This document shows positions 54,542 to 64,000 of a DNA stretch of 64,000 nt, piece by piece. Source of the stretch: Alteriqipengyuania lutimaris. GTDB lineage: Bacteria; Pseudomonadota; Alphaproteobacteria; Sphingomonadales; Sphingomonadaceae. The stretch is from positions 744,001-808,000 of the forward strand of contig NZ_QRBB01000001.1 in the NCBI RefSeq assembly GCF_003363135.1, written 5' to 3'. Every line of letters starts with the position of its first letter. The first letter of the stretch is position 1. The position numbers and the translations under genes were made by a program. The notes beneath the pieces are model-generated. The model searched no databases. It had not been told where the DNA came from and saw only the letters and a program-made list of their open reading frames with translations.

Positions 54542-56464
54542 ATGGATAAACGCCCCGAAACGCCGCTGCTCGATACGGTCGAGTACCCTGCGGATCTCCG
54601 CAAGATCGACCGAGAAAAGCTCCGCCAGCTGGCGGATGAATTGCGCACCGAAATGATCGATGCGGTCGGCACGACCGGTGGGCACCTGGGCTCGGGCCTC
54701 GGCGTGGTCGAGCTGACCGTGGCGATCCATTATATCTTCAACACGCCCGAAGACCGGCTGATCTGGGACGTGGGCCACCAGTGCTACCCGCACAAAATCC
54801 TGACCGGGCGGCGCGACCGCATCCGCACCCTGCGGCAGGGCGGTGGCCTCTCGGGCTTCACCAAGCGTAGCGAGAGCGAGTACGACCCGTTCGGCGCGGC
54901 GCACTCTTCCACCTCGATCAGCGCAGGTCTCGGCTTTGCCATGGCCAATAAGCTGCAGAACAAGCCCGGCCGCGCGATCGCGGTAATCGGCGACGGCGCG
55001 ATGAGCGCAGGGATGGCCTACGAGGCGATGAACAATGCGGAACAGGCGGGCAACCGGCTGGTCGTGATCCTGAACGACAACGACATGTCGATCGCGCCGC
55101 CCGTGGGCGGGCTCTCCGCCTATCTGGCGCGCGTCGTTTCGAGCGGCGAATATCTCGGCCTGCGCAGTCTCGCCTCCAAGGTCGCCAAGAAGATGCACCG
55201 CCGCCTGCACTCCTCGCTCGGCAAGGCGGAGGAATTCACCCGCGGCATGGTGACCGGCGGGACCTTGTTCGAGGAGCTGGGCTTCTACTACGTCGGCCCG
55301 ATCGATGGGCACAATCTCGATCACCTGATTCCCGTGCTGGAGAATGTGCGCGATAGCGACCAGGGTCCGGTGCTGATCCATGTCGTGACCGAGAAGGGCA
55401 AGGGCTACAAGTTCGCCGAGGAAAGCGCGGACAAGTACCACGGCGTCTCGAAGTTCGACGTCATCACGGGCGAACAGAAGAAGAGCAAGGGCGGCCCGCC
55501 CAATTACCAGAACGTGTTCGGCGAAACCCTCGCCAAACTGGCCGAGACCGACGACCGCATCTGTGCGATCACCGCCGCGATGCCCGGCGGCACGGGGGTC
55601 GACAAGTTCGCCAAGGCGCACCCCGAGCGCAGCTTCGATGTCGGCATTGCCGAACAGCACGGCGTGACCTTCGCCGCCGGCCTCGCTGCGCAGGGCATGC
55701 GGCCTTTCGCCGCGATCTATTCGACCTTCCTGCAGCGCGCCTACGACCAGGTGGTCCACGACGTCGCGATCCAGAACCTGCCGGTCCGCTTCGCGATCGA
55801 TCGTGCGGGGTTGGTCGGCGCGGACGGCGCGACGCACGCAGGCAGCTTCGACGTCACCTATCTCGCCACGCTGCCCAACATGGTCGTGATGGCCGCCGCC
55901 GACGAGGCGGAGCTGGCGCACATGACTTACACCGCCGCCGAATACGACGACGGCCCCATCGCCTTCCGCTACCCGCGCGGCGCGGGTACGGGCGTCGAGA
56001 TTCCCGAAACGCTCGAAAAGCTGGAGATCGGCAAGGGCCGGATCGTCAAGCACGGCAGCAAGGTCGCGATCCTCTCGCTCGGCACGCGGCTGGGCGAAGC
56101 GCTAGACGCGGCCGAGCAGTTGGAGGCACGCGGCCTGTCGACCACCGTGGCCGACATGCGCTTCGCCAAGCCGCTCGACACCGCATTGATCGAGAAGGCG
56201 ATGCGCGAGCACGAAGTGGTGCTGACGATTGAGGAAGCCGCCATCGGCGGTCTCGGCGCGCATGTGCTGACCCACGCCAGCGACCATGGGCTGCTCGACG
56301 AGGGGCTGAAAATCCGCACGATGCGTTTGCCCGACATTTTCCAAGATCAGGACGATCCCAAGAAGCAGTACGACGAAGCGGGCCTGAATGCTCCCGATAT
56401 CGTCGACACCGTGCTGGCCGCGCTACGGCACAATTCGGCGGGGGTTGAGGAAGCTCGGGCGTGA
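54542..56464 (+). CDS. dxs: 1-deoxy-D-xylulose-5-phosphate synthase
   Basis: This 640-residue thiamine-diphosphate enzyme opens the MEP isoprenoid pathway by joining pyruvate and glyceraldehyde-3-P. Landmarks are [50 protein letters not shown] (cofactor site), [16 protein letters not shown], and [20 protein letters not shown] 54542 is chosen since AGGAA lies 8 bases before it; ATG 54533 has no site. The stop overlaps the next start as GTGA. Confidence 0.97.
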   Translation: MDKRPETPLLDTVEYPADLRKIDREKLRQLADELRTEMIDAVGTTGGHLGSGLGVVELTVAIHYIFNTPEDRLIWDVGHQCYPHKILTGRRDRIRTLRQGGGLSGFTKRSESEYDPFGAAHSSTSISAGLGFAMANKLQNKPGRAIAVIGDGAMSAGMAYEAMNNAEQAGNRLVVILNDNDMSIAPPVGGLSAYLARVVSSGEYLGLRSLASKVAKKMHRRLHSSLGKAEEFTRGMVTGGTLFEELGFYYVGPIDGHNLDHLIPVLENVRDSDQGPVLIHVVTEKGKGYKFAEESADKYHGVSKFDVITGEQKKSKGGPPNYQNVFGETLAKLAETDDRICAITAAMPGGTGVDKFAKAHPERSFDVGIAEQHGVTFAAGLAAQGMRPFAAIYSTFLQRAYDQVVHDVAIQNLPVRFAIDRAGLVGADGATHAGSFDVTYLATLPNMVVMAAADEAELAHMTYTAAEYDDGPIAFRYPRGAGTGVEIPETLEKLEIGKGRIVKHGSKVAILSLGTRLGEALDAAEQLEARGLSTTVADMRFAKPLDTALIEKAMREHEVVLTIEEAAIGGLGAHVLTHASDHGLLDEGLKIRTMRLPDIFQDQDDPKKQYDEAGLNAPDIVDTVLAALRHNSAGVEEARA

Positions 56465-56790
56465 TCGCGCTGCTGATCGCATCGGGGGTTGCCATCGGTG
56501 CTGCGCAGCCGGCTTCCGACGCGTCGCTTCACGAGCGGTTCGGGGAAGCGGCGAAGTGCCGTGTCCACACCGAGATGCTGCCGGCGCTGTTCGAAGGCGA
56601 CGAAGCGCGGGTGCGGACCGGCCGCCGCATATATCGCTACTGGGTCGGCGAAAGCGACCGCTTGGGGAGCGAGCTCGACCTGGAGGGCGACGAGCTGTCC
56701 CTGCGATATCTCCTCATCCCGATAACTCCCGACGAAGCGCTCCTGCGCGAATGCTCTACCATCGCTCTCGATGCGATGGACGGGGACTGA
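56461..56790 (+). CDS. small exported protein of unknown function
   Basis: This 109-residue protein starts with GTG at 56461 (GTGA overlap with dxs). A short hydrophobic start ([15 protein letters not shown]) suggests export. The mature part has two cysteines (AKC and REC) and is acidic. No family was recognised. It is probably co-transcribed with dxs. Confidence 0.6.
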   Translation: MIALLIASGVAIGAAQPASDASLHERFGEAAKCRVHTEMLPALFEGDEARVRTGRRIYRYWVGESDRLGSELDLEGDELSLRYLLIPITPDEALLRECSTIALDAMDGD

Positions 56791-56885
56791 TCCTTTCGAC
56801 CGGCATTTCCCGCCGGTCCGATGACCACCGACGCCTCCTGCGGTTGACTCCGTGTATTAGACGTATAGCACACCAGTCTTCGTCA

Positions 56886-58406
56886 GTGGCTTCGGGGAAT
56901 GGTCCGATCAAGCACCTCATCCTTATCGCAACGCTCGGCGCATGCCTGGTCGGATGCGCCGTTCGGCAGGATGTGGCGCAAGCCGTCTCTGCGCCCGCTC
57001 TTGCCCCGGCACCCGTGCAAGCTCGGCTCGATCAGGCGCTGGCCGATACGCCTCCCCTAATGCAGCTCCATCGCCTGAATGGGCTGAGCGTCGCCGTATT
57101 CGACGATTACGGCAATGTGCACACGTACGCCTTCGGGGTGAAGCGTGCCGACGGCGATCAGCCGGTCACCCCCAGCACCGCCTTTTCCACCGCGTCGATC
57201 TCCAAGCCGGTAACCGCGCTCCTCTGCCTGCTGCTGGACGCGGAAGGCAGGATCGACATCGACGCGCCGATCGCGTATTCGCTGACTCGCTGGCAGCTTC
57301 CGCACAGCGAGTTTCCGGGCGCTGCCGACATCACCTGGCGGCAGTTGATGACCCATACGGCGGGCACTTCCCAACACGGATTCGCGGATTATTACGAGGG
57401 TGACGCGCTGCCCACGCTGGTCGACAGCCTCGAAGGGCGGCTGCCCCGCTACGATCGCCCGATCGCGTTCGAGTTCGTGCCCGGAACCGACTGGCAATAT
57501 AGCGGCGGCGGCTATGTGATCCTGCAAATGGCGCTGGAGGACGAAGTGGGCGTGCCCTTGCACGAGCTTGCCCGGCAGCGGATTTTCGAGCCGCTGTCCA
57601 TGACGCACACCACGATGATCCAGCCCGGCGAGCCCGGCTTTCCGGGCGACGTCGCCTCGGTGCACGACGAAGCGGGCGCGCTCATCCGCAATGGACTGCC
57701 GATCACCCCGCAGGTTTCCGCCTCGGGCATGTGGTCGACGCCGAGCGACCTTGCGACCTTCGCCATCGCCATCCAGCGCGGCCTGCGCGGCGAGACGGTC
57801 GACCCGGTCACGCCGCAGATCGCGCGCACCATGACGGATATCATCTCGCTCGACTATGTCGGCGGAATGGGCACGCCGTTCTTCCGTGGCTTCGGCCTGG
57901 GCAACACCGAATGGTTCCGGCACGATGGGTCCAACACCGGGGTCAATTCCGATTTTTTCGCCGCGATGGAGGGCGGTTACGGGTTCGTCCTGATGGGCAA
58001 TGGCGACGACGGCAACACGGGACCGGTGTTCGCGGAGCTGCGGCGCGAAATTATCGCATCAATGGGCTGGCGCGGCCACCACCCGATCGCCGATGCGCCG
58101 TTGGACGACACGCTTCGAAACGCCGTGCAGGGCGACTATCGCGGGCTGCTTTACGATCTGGGTCTCGACTACACGATCGAGCAGCGGGACGAAGGCCTGG
58201 TGATCGCTTCGGAATTCTTCACGCAGTTCCTCGGCACGGATGCCAGCCCGATGCACCATCTGGGCAACGGAGTCTTCCGGATCGAGGACTATCCCAACCT
58301 CCTGACCTTCGAGCTGGACGCACAGGGCGCGGTTGCAGCGGTGAGCATCAGTCGACCGGGCACCGAAGCGCCGGCATTCCGCAGGCCGATCGCTGACCTG
58401 CGATAA
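56886..58406 (+). CDS. beta-lactamase-family serine hydrolase, lipoprotein
   Basis: This 506-residue protein starts with GTG at 56886 and has a lipoprotein signal (HLILIATLGACLVGC). The beta-lactamase/esterase fold shows STASISKPV (SxxK), WQYSGGGY (YxG) and HDGSNTG (HxG), which together make the active site. The C-terminal 100 residues form a separate beta domain. Such proteins are often D-aminopeptidases or esterases rather than antibiotic-resistance enzymes. The start is uncertain because no ribosome site is seen. Confidence 0.8.
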   Translation: MASGNGPIKHLILIATLGACLVGCAVRQDVAQAVSAPALAPAPVQARLDQALADTPPLMQLHRLNGLSVAVFDDYGNVHTYAFGVKRADGDQPVTPSTAFSTASISKPVTALLCLLLDAEGRIDIDAPIAYSLTRWQLPHSEFPGAADITWRQLMTHTAGTSQHGFADYYEGDALPTLVDSLEGRLPRYDRPIAFEFVPGTDWQYSGGGYVILQMALEDEVGVPLHELARQRIFEPLSMTHTTMIQPGEPGFPGDVASVHDEAGALIRNGLPITPQVSASGMWSTPSDLATFAIAIQRGLRGETVDPVTPQIARTMTDIISLDYVGGMGTPFFRGFGLGNTEWFRHDGSNTGVNSDFFAAMEGGYGFVLMGNGDDGNTGPVFAELRREIIASMGWRGHHPIADAPLDDTLRNAVQGDYRGLLYDLGLDYTIEQRDEGLVIASEFFTQFLGTDASPMHHLGNGVFRIEDYPNLLTFELDAQGAVAAVSISRPGTEAPAFRRPIADLR

Positions 58407-58461
58407 GGCTTTGGGCGCGCTCGCAGGGCTGGCATTGGGGACATGATCGAAAGGAACCCGC

Positions 58462-59259
58462 ATGCCCCTGCTAAATGTCATCATCGACAACCACGTCGCC
58501 ACCCTCACCCTAGACCGGTCCGAGAGCATGAACGCACTCGGCCTGGCGGGCGATGGCGATGCCTTCGTCGAGGCTTGCGACGCGATCAATGCGGACGCCG
58601 ACGTTCGCTGCGCGATCCTGACCGGGGCAGGGCGTGCGTTCAGTGCGGGCGGGGACATCAAGGCGATGCAGCAGCGGACTGGCAATTTCGCGGGTTCCCC
58701 TGTCGAAATCGCCGACGGGTACCGCACCAACATCCATCGGATACTGCGCGCGCTCCACAACTTGCGCGTTCCATTGATCGCGGCCATCAACGGGCCCGCG
58801 ATCGGCCTGGGCGGCGATCTCGCCTGTCTGGCCGACATGCGCATCGCGAGCACGCAAGCGAAGTTCGGGGTCACCTTCCTCAAACTCGGCCTCGTCCCCG
58901 GCGACGGCGGCACCTGGCTGCTGCCGCGTGTGATCGGCGAGGCGCGCGCCGCAGAGCTGTTCTTTACCGGCGAGGTCATCGACGCCGGGACCATGCAGGA
59001 CTGGGGCTTCGTCTCCCGCGTGGTCGCACCCAACGCGCTGATCGACGAGGCGCAGGCACTGGCAAGCAAGGTCGCCGCGATGCCGCCCGCCGCGCTGCGC
59101 CAGACCAAGATGCTGCTGCGGCAGGGTCGCGGGCTGAGTTACGACGGCGCGCTCGAGCTGGCCGCCAATACGCAGGGGCTGATGCACCACACCGTCGACC
59201 ATGCCGAAGGTGTTGCCGCGCTGATCGAGAAGCGTTCTCCTAATTTCACAGGCGAGTAG
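58462..59259 (+). CDS. enoyl-CoA hydratase/isomerase family protein
   Basis: This 265-residue crotonase has an oxyanion block GAGRAFSAGGDIKAMQ and a second block NGPAIGLGGDLACLADMRIAS. The third block FLKLGLVPGDGGTWLLPRVIG carries the Gly/Asp region where the second catalytic Glu of classical hydratases would be. It has Asp or Gly in place of one catalytic Glu, so isomerase or other crotonase chemistry is possible. GAAAGGA is 8 bases upstream. Confidence 0.85.
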   Translation: MPLLNVIIDNHVATLTLDRSESMNALGLAGDGDAFVEACDAINADADVRCAILTGAGRAFSAGGDIKAMQQRTGNFAGSPVEIADGYRTNIHRILRALHNLRVPLIAAINGPAIGLGGDLACLADMRIASTQAKFGVTFLKLGLVPGDGGTWLLPRVIGEARAAELFFTGEVIDAGTMQDWGFVSRVVAPNALIDEAQALASKVAAMPPAALRQTKMLLRQGRGLSYDGALELAANTQGLMHHTVDHAEGVAALIEKRSPNFTGE

Positions 59260-59299
59260 AACCGGCTCCCAGCCCCCGCGCTTGGTTGCCCGAAGGGAG

Positions 59300-59968
59300 C
59301 TAGATCCAGCGCCACACTCCGGCCTCCATCTCGTGGAGCCAGCTGGCGCCAAGCCATATGGCGATTCCGCCGATCCACGGCACCAGTCCGACCGCGAGGA
59401 TGCGATGGAACCTGGGCCAATAGCTCGTGCTGCGCTCCCACTGTTCCCACGCATCGCCCATCAGCACCTCCTTCTTGCGGTCCTGGAAATGCGCGCCGAC
59501 GAGCGCGAGCGTGGCAATTGCCAGCGCGACCACGACGGTGCGTGCGGTCGGCGCCGCGATCAGATGCGCAAGCGCCCATAATGCAAAGCCCCACATCATC
59601 GGGTGGCGGGTGACCTTGAACACGCCGCGCGCGGGCTTGCGCGCAGCCTGTGCCGCGCCCGGTGCGGGCAGGGCGGGATTGCCGATCAGCGATCCAGCGA
59701 ACAATACCATCGCCGCCAGCGTGATCGCGCTCGCCGCGATCCACACGGCATCGCCGTAACCACCCCACAGCGGGGCGCCTGCCGGGGTCGCGACGAAGGC
59801 GAAGTACATCCACGCCATCGCGGCGGCGCTGACCAGCGTGTAAACGAGCGAAAAACCGGCACTGCCGAGCGTGCGGACCATGGGCCCGCGCAAGGGATGG
59901 GACATCGCGAAATGCGTGCCGACGAAGGCGATGCTTGCTGCGATCAGCGAAGTCAGCGGGTCCATCAT
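59300..59968 (-). CDS. NnrU family membrane protein
   Basis: This 222-residue protein has six membrane segments and the NnrU pattern: FVGTHFAMSHPLRGPMV at the start, FKVTRHPMMWGFALWALAHL in the middle. It ends with helical spans. NnrU genes were first seen beside nitric oxide reductase genes, but homologues such as the isomerase Z-ISO group occur widely; no nor gene is near. It is last in the peptide operon. Confidence 0.85.
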   Translation of the reverse strand: MMDPLTSLIAASIAFVGTHFAMSHPLRGPMVRTLGSAGFSLVYTLVSAAAMAWMYFAFVATPAGAPLWGGYGDAVWIAASAITLAAMVLFAGSLIGNPALPAPGAAQAARKPARGVFKVTRHPMMWGFALWALAHLIAAPTARTVVVALAIATLALVGAHFQDRKKEVLMGDAWEQWERSTSYWPRFHRILAVGLVPWIGGIAIWLGASWLHEMEAGVWRWI

Positions 59969-59992
59969 CTCGTCACGCCTCCCCTTGCGGCC

Positions 59993-60484
59993 TTATTCGA
60001 TTCCGAGCAGCTCCACCTTGAAGACCAGCGTGGCATTGCCGGGTATCGGCCCCTTGCCGACCGGACCATAGGCAAGGTCGGCGGGGGCATAGAGCTCGAT
60101 TGTGTCGCCGACCGCCATCTGCGGGATTGTGAGCTGCCATGCCTTGATCAGCCGGCCGAGCGGGAAGGTCGCGGGTTCGCCGCGCTCGTAGGAACTGTCG
60201 AACTGGGTTCCATCGTGGAAGCGGCCCGCATAATGCACGCTGACCGTATCCTCGACCGTCGGCTTCGGACCCTCGCCGTCGCCCGCAAGGCGACGATAGT
60301 GGAGCCCGCCGGGCAGGACCTGCCAGCCATCCTCGGCCCGCAGCTCGGCCACCGCGACCTGTTGCCGGTTGTGCCAGGCGAGATCGTGCTCCGCCGCGTC
60401 CGACGAAGGGGCGTCCTGCGCGAAACCCGCACCCGGCATCGCACCGAGCGCGGCGAGCGCCAGCGCGGCCGGGGCGGCCCTCAC
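59993..60484 (-). CDS. exported FKBP-type prolyl isomerase
   Basis: This 163-residue protein starts with GTG at 60484, overlapping the upstream amidohydrolase stop (GTGA). A signal peptide (ALALAALGAMPGAGFAQ) is followed by the FKBP fold: VSVHYAGRFHDGTQFDSSYERG, IKAWQLTIPQMAVGD, and LVFKVELLGIE. It should help fold periplasmic proteins. It lies in the peptide uptake and breakdown operon. Confidence 0.9.
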   Translation of the reverse strand: MRAAPAALALAALGAMPGAGFAQDAPSSDAAEHDLAWHNRQQVAVAELRAEDGWQVLPGGLHYRRLAGDGEGPKPTVEDTVSVHYAGRFHDGTQFDSSYERGEPATFPLGRLIKAWQLTIPQMAVGDTIELYAPADLAYGPVGKGPIPGNATLVFKVELLGIE

Positions 60485-61863
60485 CAGTCGTAGGCCTTGG
60501 GCAGATCGCTCTCGTCGAGATCGCGGTAGCGCTGGCGGAGGCGCGTCTGGTGGTTGTCGGTCGGCTGGCGGACGCCGTCGATGAAGACGGCTTCGGCCGC
60601 GCTCCCGACTTCGAGCGGGTCGCCATCCCACATCACGACGTCGGCGGTCGCACCTGCGGTCAGCGTGCCGAGGCGCCCGTCGAAGCCCGCGATTCGCGCG
60701 GGGACCGAGGTAATGGTCGCCAGTGCCTCGCCCCAGCTGAGCCCGGTCGCGCCGGGCACGCGGGTCAGCGCCACGAGGTTGCCGGCATATTGGCGCGCGT
60801 TGCGGGGCTGATCGCCCGTGCCGCCCGACATGCGCCCGATGGCGACGGTCACGCCCGCCGCGCGCATGCGGCCGACATTGCTCTGCGTCGCGGCGAGCTG
60901 GTCGAAGCCGACCGGCAGATCGTCGAGCGGGTCGGCGATCACCGGCACTCCGGCGGCGGCGATGTCGTTCGCGACCAGCCAGCCCTCGCTCGCGCCCAGC
61001 AGGACGAGATCGAGGTTCGGGAAATCGCGCGTCAGCTTGAGGACTTCGCGGATGTCTGCCGCGCGTTCGACCACGACGTAGAGCGGCTGTTGGCCGCGCA
61101 CCACGGGCACCAGCGCCGCGGCGTCGAACCGGGTGAGCAGGACGTCGCCCGCACGCTCGCTGTCGCGCCCGTCGAGGCGCGGGTCGAGCGGAACGTCGTC
61201 GCCGAAGCGGGCTTCCGCAGGCCGCGCGGTGGCGGCGCCGATCGCGGCGCGGTCGCCCAGCTGGGTCGCTTCGCGCAGCGCATTGCGCAGCAGCGCGTGG
61301 GCGCTTGTGCGGCTGCCGCCGGAAATGCGAGCACCGCGCTCACCGAGATCGACGACCTGGAAGGCGCGCGTGCGGGTGACCATCTCGGGATCGGTGCCCA
61401 GATCGATCACTGCACCCTGGCCACCGAAGATCGAGGCGGAAGGGCTGGAATAGACGCTCGCCCGCGTGATGCCCGCGGCGCGGGCCACCAGCACGTCCTG
61501 CGAATTGGGGTTGAGCGCGGTCGACGCGTCGAGCGCGGCGCTGAAGGGCGAATTGCCCGCCGCCGCGTCGTTGCTTTCGCTCACGCCGTCGACATCGGAC
61601 AGACCGAGGTCGGTGACGGCGGAGAAGATGCCGGGCGTGACCCACTTGCCCGTGCCGTCGATCACTTCGAGGCCAGCGGGCGCGGCGGTGCCGACACCTG
61701 CCGAAACGACCCGGCCGTTGCGCACCACGACGGTGGCGTTCTCGATCGGTTCGGATCCGTCGCCGGTGGCGACCGTCGCATTGGTGATCGCGAAGTCCTG
61801 CGCTGCCGCCGGAGCGGCCAGTGCGAGCGCGGCGGCGCTGCCGAGAAGGAAGCGGGGGATCAT
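60481..61863 (-). CDS. amidohydrolase-family protein lacking metal ligands
   Basis: This 460-residue exported protein has a signal peptide (LALAAPAAAQ) and the amidohydrolase barrel ends: ENATVVVRNGRVVSAGV at the start, ATADVVMWDGDPLEVGS at the end. The usual HxH after the first strand is missing: WVTPGIFSAVTDLGL replaces the DxHxH strand. No other metal His set is visible. It is probably non-catalytic or uses a different centre. It overlaps the intact paralogue by ATGA and may form a hetero-complex with it. Confidence 0.85.
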   Translation of the reverse strand: MIPRFLLGSAAALALAAPAAAQDFAITNATVATGDGSEPIENATVVVRNGRVVSAGVGTAAPAGLEVIDGTGKWVTPGIFSAVTDLGLSDVDGVSESNDAAAGNSPFSAALDASTALNPNSQDVLVARAAGITRASVYSSPSASIFGGQGAVIDLGTDPEMVTRTRAFQVVDLGERGARISGGSRTSAHALLRNALREATQLGDRAAIGAATARPAEARFGDDVPLDPRLDGRDSERAGDVLLTRFDAAALVPVVRGQQPLYVVVERAADIREVLKLTRDFPNLDLVLLGASEGWLVANDIAAAGVPVIADPLDDLPVGFDQLAATQSNVGRMRAAGVTVAIGRMSGGTGDQPRNARQYAGNLVALTRVPGATGLSWGEALATITSVPARIAGFDGRLGTLTAGATADVVMWDGDPLEVGSAAEAVFIDGVRQPTDNHQTRLRQRYRDLDESDLPKAYDW

Positions 61864-63242
61864 TTCACATCTCCTTCACCGGGCTGGCCGAGCTCGAAAT
61901 CGCTCACCGGGCGGCGATTGCGGTCCATCGCGTCGTACATCAGCGCGCCGTCGATCCAGACCTTCTCGGGCCGCGAATAGACGCTCAGCGGGTCGCCGTT
62001 CCACAGGACGACGTCCGCCATCTTGCCGGGTTCGAGGCTGCCGGTCATGCTGTCGATGCCCATCGCTTTCGCGGCGTTCAGTGTGAACCAGCCGATCACC
62101 TCGGCATCGGGAATCTCAATCCCCATGCGCGCGCCCGCAGCCTGCGCCTTGGCGGCTTCCTGGTTGAGCCGCTGGATGCCGTTTTCATCGTCCGAATGGA
62201 TGACCACGCAGGCCCCTTCGCGGCGCAGCAGCGCGGCGTTCTCGGGAATGCCGTCGTAGCTTTCCATCTTGAAGCCGTACCAGTCGGCCCAGATCGCGCT
62301 GCACACGTCGTTCTCGCGCAGAAGATCGCCGATCTTGTAAGCCTCGACCGCGTGGTGGAAGGCAGCAACCTTGTAACCCATCTCCTTGGCCATATCCATC
62401 ACCAGCGCCATCTCGTCGGCGCGGTAGCAGTGATTGTGGATCAGGATTTCGCCATCGAGCACGCCGGCGAGCGTTTCCTTCGCAAGGTCGCGCTTTGACC
62501 GATCGCCATCGGCATAGGCCTTGGCGTCGAGCCACATCTGCCGGTTGACCGCGAAGTTGCCCATCCGCGTCGAGGGCATGCGTCCGCGGCTGCCATAGAC
62601 CCGCTTGGGGTTCTCGCCGCAGGCCATCTTCATGCCGTAGGGCGCACCGGGGAACTTCATTCCCTGCACCGTGCGCGAGGCCACGTTCTTGAGCGTGACC
62701 GAGCGCCCGCCGGTAAGGTTGGCGGAGCCGGGCAGGATCTGCAGTGCGGTGACGCCGCCATTGGCGAGCGCGCGGCTGAAGCCCGGGTCCTGCGGCCAGA
62801 CCGAATGCTCAGCCCAGACTTCGGGCGTCATCGGGCTGGTCGCTTCGTTGCCGTCGCTATGCGCGTCGACCGACGGGGTAGGGTAGTCGCCGAGGTGGCT
62901 GTGAATGTCGATCACGCCGGGGGTGACGAACTTGCCGCTGCCGTCGACCACGTCGTAGCCATCGGTAGACAGCCCTGTGCCCACCCCGACGACTTCGCCA
63001 TCGCGAAACAGCACGATGCCGTTGTCGATCCGGTTGCCCGCACCGTCGTAGACGGTCGCACCGACCAGCGCGGTCGGGCGGCCCGGATAGCGCTCATACG
63101 TCGAGGCGAAGGGCGCGCGGCCATCTTCGCCCACCGTGGGCGAAGATGCGGAGGCCGCGGCGCTGCTTTCGCCCGTGTCCATGGTGGAACATGCCCCCAG
63201 CGCCAGCGCGCATCCCAGGACGGTCAGTGTTCTTGCCAGCAT
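61860..63242 (-). CDS. amidohydrolase-family lipoprotein with intact metal site
   Basis: This 460-residue protein has a lipoprotein signal (ALALGAC) and the amidohydrolase barrel. Metal ligands are in GVIDIHSHLGDYPT (HxH), ILIHNHCYRADEM, VAAFHHAVEAY and VIHSDDENG (Asp). It resembles imidazolonepropionase/prolidase-like members acting on dipeptides. It is first of a paralogous pair of equal length and follows a POT peptide transporter gene by 30 bases, suggesting work on imported or periplasmic peptides. Confidence 0.9.
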   Translation of the reverse strand: MLARTLTVLGCALALGACSTMDTGESSAAASASSPTVGEDGRAPFASTYERYPGRPTALVGATVYDGAGNRIDNGIVLFRDGEVVGVGTGLSTDGYDVVDGSGKFVTPGVIDIHSHLGDYPTPSVDAHSDGNEATSPMTPEVWAEHSVWPQDPGFSRALANGGVTALQILPGSANLTGGRSVTLKNVASRTVQGMKFPGAPYGMKMACGENPKRVYGSRGRMPSTRMGNFAVNRQMWLDAKAYADGDRSKRDLAKETLAGVLDGEILIHNHCYRADEMALVMDMAKEMGYKVAAFHHAVEAYKIGDLLRENDVCSAIWADWYGFKMESYDGIPENAALLRREGACVVIHSDDENGIQRLNQEAAKAQAAGARMGIEIPDAEVIGWFTLNAAKAMGIDSMTGSLEPGKMADVVLWNGDPLSVYSRPEKVWIDGALMYDAMDRNRRPVSDFELGQPGEGDVK

Positions 63243-63272
63243 TGTGCTTCCCCCCGTGGTCGTCGTTCTGGG

Positions 63273-64000
63273 TCAGTGGGTCGTGCGCGTGGTCGGGTGG
63301 ATGCCCGCACCCTGCGGTTCGCCCGGACCCTCGGCCTGGCCTTCCAGATCGTCGTCGACGCTCTCGTCCACCAGCGTGTCGAGGTGCATCAGCTTCTTCA
63401 CCAGAGGGCTGATGACCATCACGACCACGCCGACGCCAACCGCGAACCAGCCGACGGTGGAGTAGACATCGAGCACGACCTGCTTGCCCGCTTCCTCGCC
63501 GACACCTTCGGCACCGGTCGCTGAGGCGATCAGGCCGGCGGCGAAGTTGCCGGTGGCGGATGCGAAAAACCAGGTGCCCATAATCAGCGATGCCATGTGG
63601 CCGGGGCTCAGGCGGTTCATCGCCGACAGGCCCACGGGCGACAGACACAGCTCACCGGTCGTGTGCAGCAGGTAGATCAGGAAGATGAAGATCACCGGCG
63701 TCGGCACATTGAGGCCGACGCTCTGTGCGCCCCAAACCAGCACCAGGAAGCCGAGGCCGACCTGAATGACGGCGAGGCCGAACTTCATCGGGGTCGACGG
63801 TTCCGCACCCCGCTTCGCCAGCAGCTGCCAGAGGCCGGCAAACAGCGGCGCAAGCAGGATGATGTAGATCGCATTGATCGACTGGAACATCGATGCGGCG
63901 ACGCCCTGCGTGTCGACATGGCGATCGGTGAACAGGTTGAGGCTGGAGCCGGCCTGTTCGAAAAGCGCCCAGAAGACGATCGAGACGAAGATCAGGAAGA
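63273..64000 (-). CDS. POT/PTR-family peptide transporter, partial
   Basis: The C-terminal 240 or so residues of a proton-coupled oligopeptide transporter are present. The frame runs off the right edge. The family motif FEQAGSSLN lies near 63940-63970, and later spans include LIYLLHTTGELCLSPVGLSA and SLIMGTWFFASATGNF. The last 40 residues are acidic and cytosolic. It is first seen in the leftward operon with the two amidohydrolases. Confidence 0.92.
   Translation of the reverse strand, partial: FLIFVSIVFWALFEQAGSSLNLFTDRHVDTQGVAASMFQSINAIYIILLAPLFAGLWQLLAKRGAEPSTPMKFGLAVIQVGLGFLVLVWGAQSVGLNVPTPVIFIFLIYLLHTTGELCLSPVGLSAMNRLSPGHMASLIMGTWFFASATGNFAAGLIASATGAEGVGEEAGKQVVLDVYSTVGWFAVGVGVVVMVISPLVKKLMHLDTLVDESVDDDLEGQAEGPGEPQGAGIHPTTRTTH

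Noticed and set aside
56886..58406. Antibiotic-resistance beta-lactamase
   Set aside because: The motifs fit the wider serine hydrolase family with an extra C-terminal domain; nothing points to drug hydrolysis.

Overview
The window is a gene-dense, GC-rich piece of an alphaproteobacterial chromosome. Several features point to the Sphingomonadales, probably the Erythrobacteraceae (Erythrobacter, Qipengyuania or Altererythrobacter relatives): a suf operon with a DUF559 gene between sufB and sufC and a short SufD, a ThiS-ThiG fusion, a UrcA protein, an MmcB repair protein, two DUF2141 proteins and many lipoproteins with signal peptides. This placement is inferred from gene content, not from a search. 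Genes overlap by 1 to 4 bases almost everywhere (ATGA, GTGA, TAATG). No phage, insertion sequence, rRNA or CRISPR array was seen.

1-14.5 kb is housekeeping. It holds a lipid kinase and a phosphoesterase, rplM-rpsI with promoter and terminator, ctaA-cutA, a MerC-type membrane protein, the thiSG fusion, an acyl-CoA ligase, pyrD followed by a lipoprotein gamma-glutamyltranspeptidase, and a DUF885 lipoprotein. pyrD carries a small dispersed repeat inserted in frame.

14.5-23.4 kb is the iron-sulfur cluster operon: an IscR-type regulator behind a consensus-like IscR type-1 operator, then sufB, an unusual block of inserted genes, DUF559, sufC, a small exported protein, sufD, sufS, sufT and sufA. 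Between sufB and DUF559 lie three genes for exported cysteine-containing proteins (called X1, X2 and X3 here). They are separated by partial copies of the DUF559 5' end and the sufB 3' end. This looks like repeated tandem duplication inside an essential operon and is the most unusual structure in the window.

23.4-34.7 kb holds an EI24-type membrane protein, an adenosine-kinase-like enzyme, a UrcA/LysR divergent pair, a 620-bp gene-poor stretch with paired DnaA boxes, a two-gene KTSC unit, purD and xseA (whose start codons overlap head to head), an M23 peptidase, rpmB, tadA and a ribonuclease T2.

34.7-47.7 kb holds nadC, a LytS/LytTR two-component pair, an HD-domain protein, a periplasmic proteostasis run (PDZ-M48 protease, DsbA-like thiol oxidoreductase, BepA-like M48 protease), an esterase, an App1-type phosphatase, a PAS-like protein, a sterol-desaturase family protein, DUF2141 and mmcB with a likely LexA box.

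47.8-64 kb starts with tRNA-Arg(CCG), followed by rpe-heparinase-purH, an exported MsrA, a Zur-like regulator, dxs, a beta-lactamase-family lipoprotein and an enoyl-CoA hydratase. The last operon reads leftward: POT peptide transporter (cut by the window edge), two amidohydrolases (one without metal ligands), an exported FKBP isomerase and NnrU. It looks like a peptide uptake and breakdown unit.
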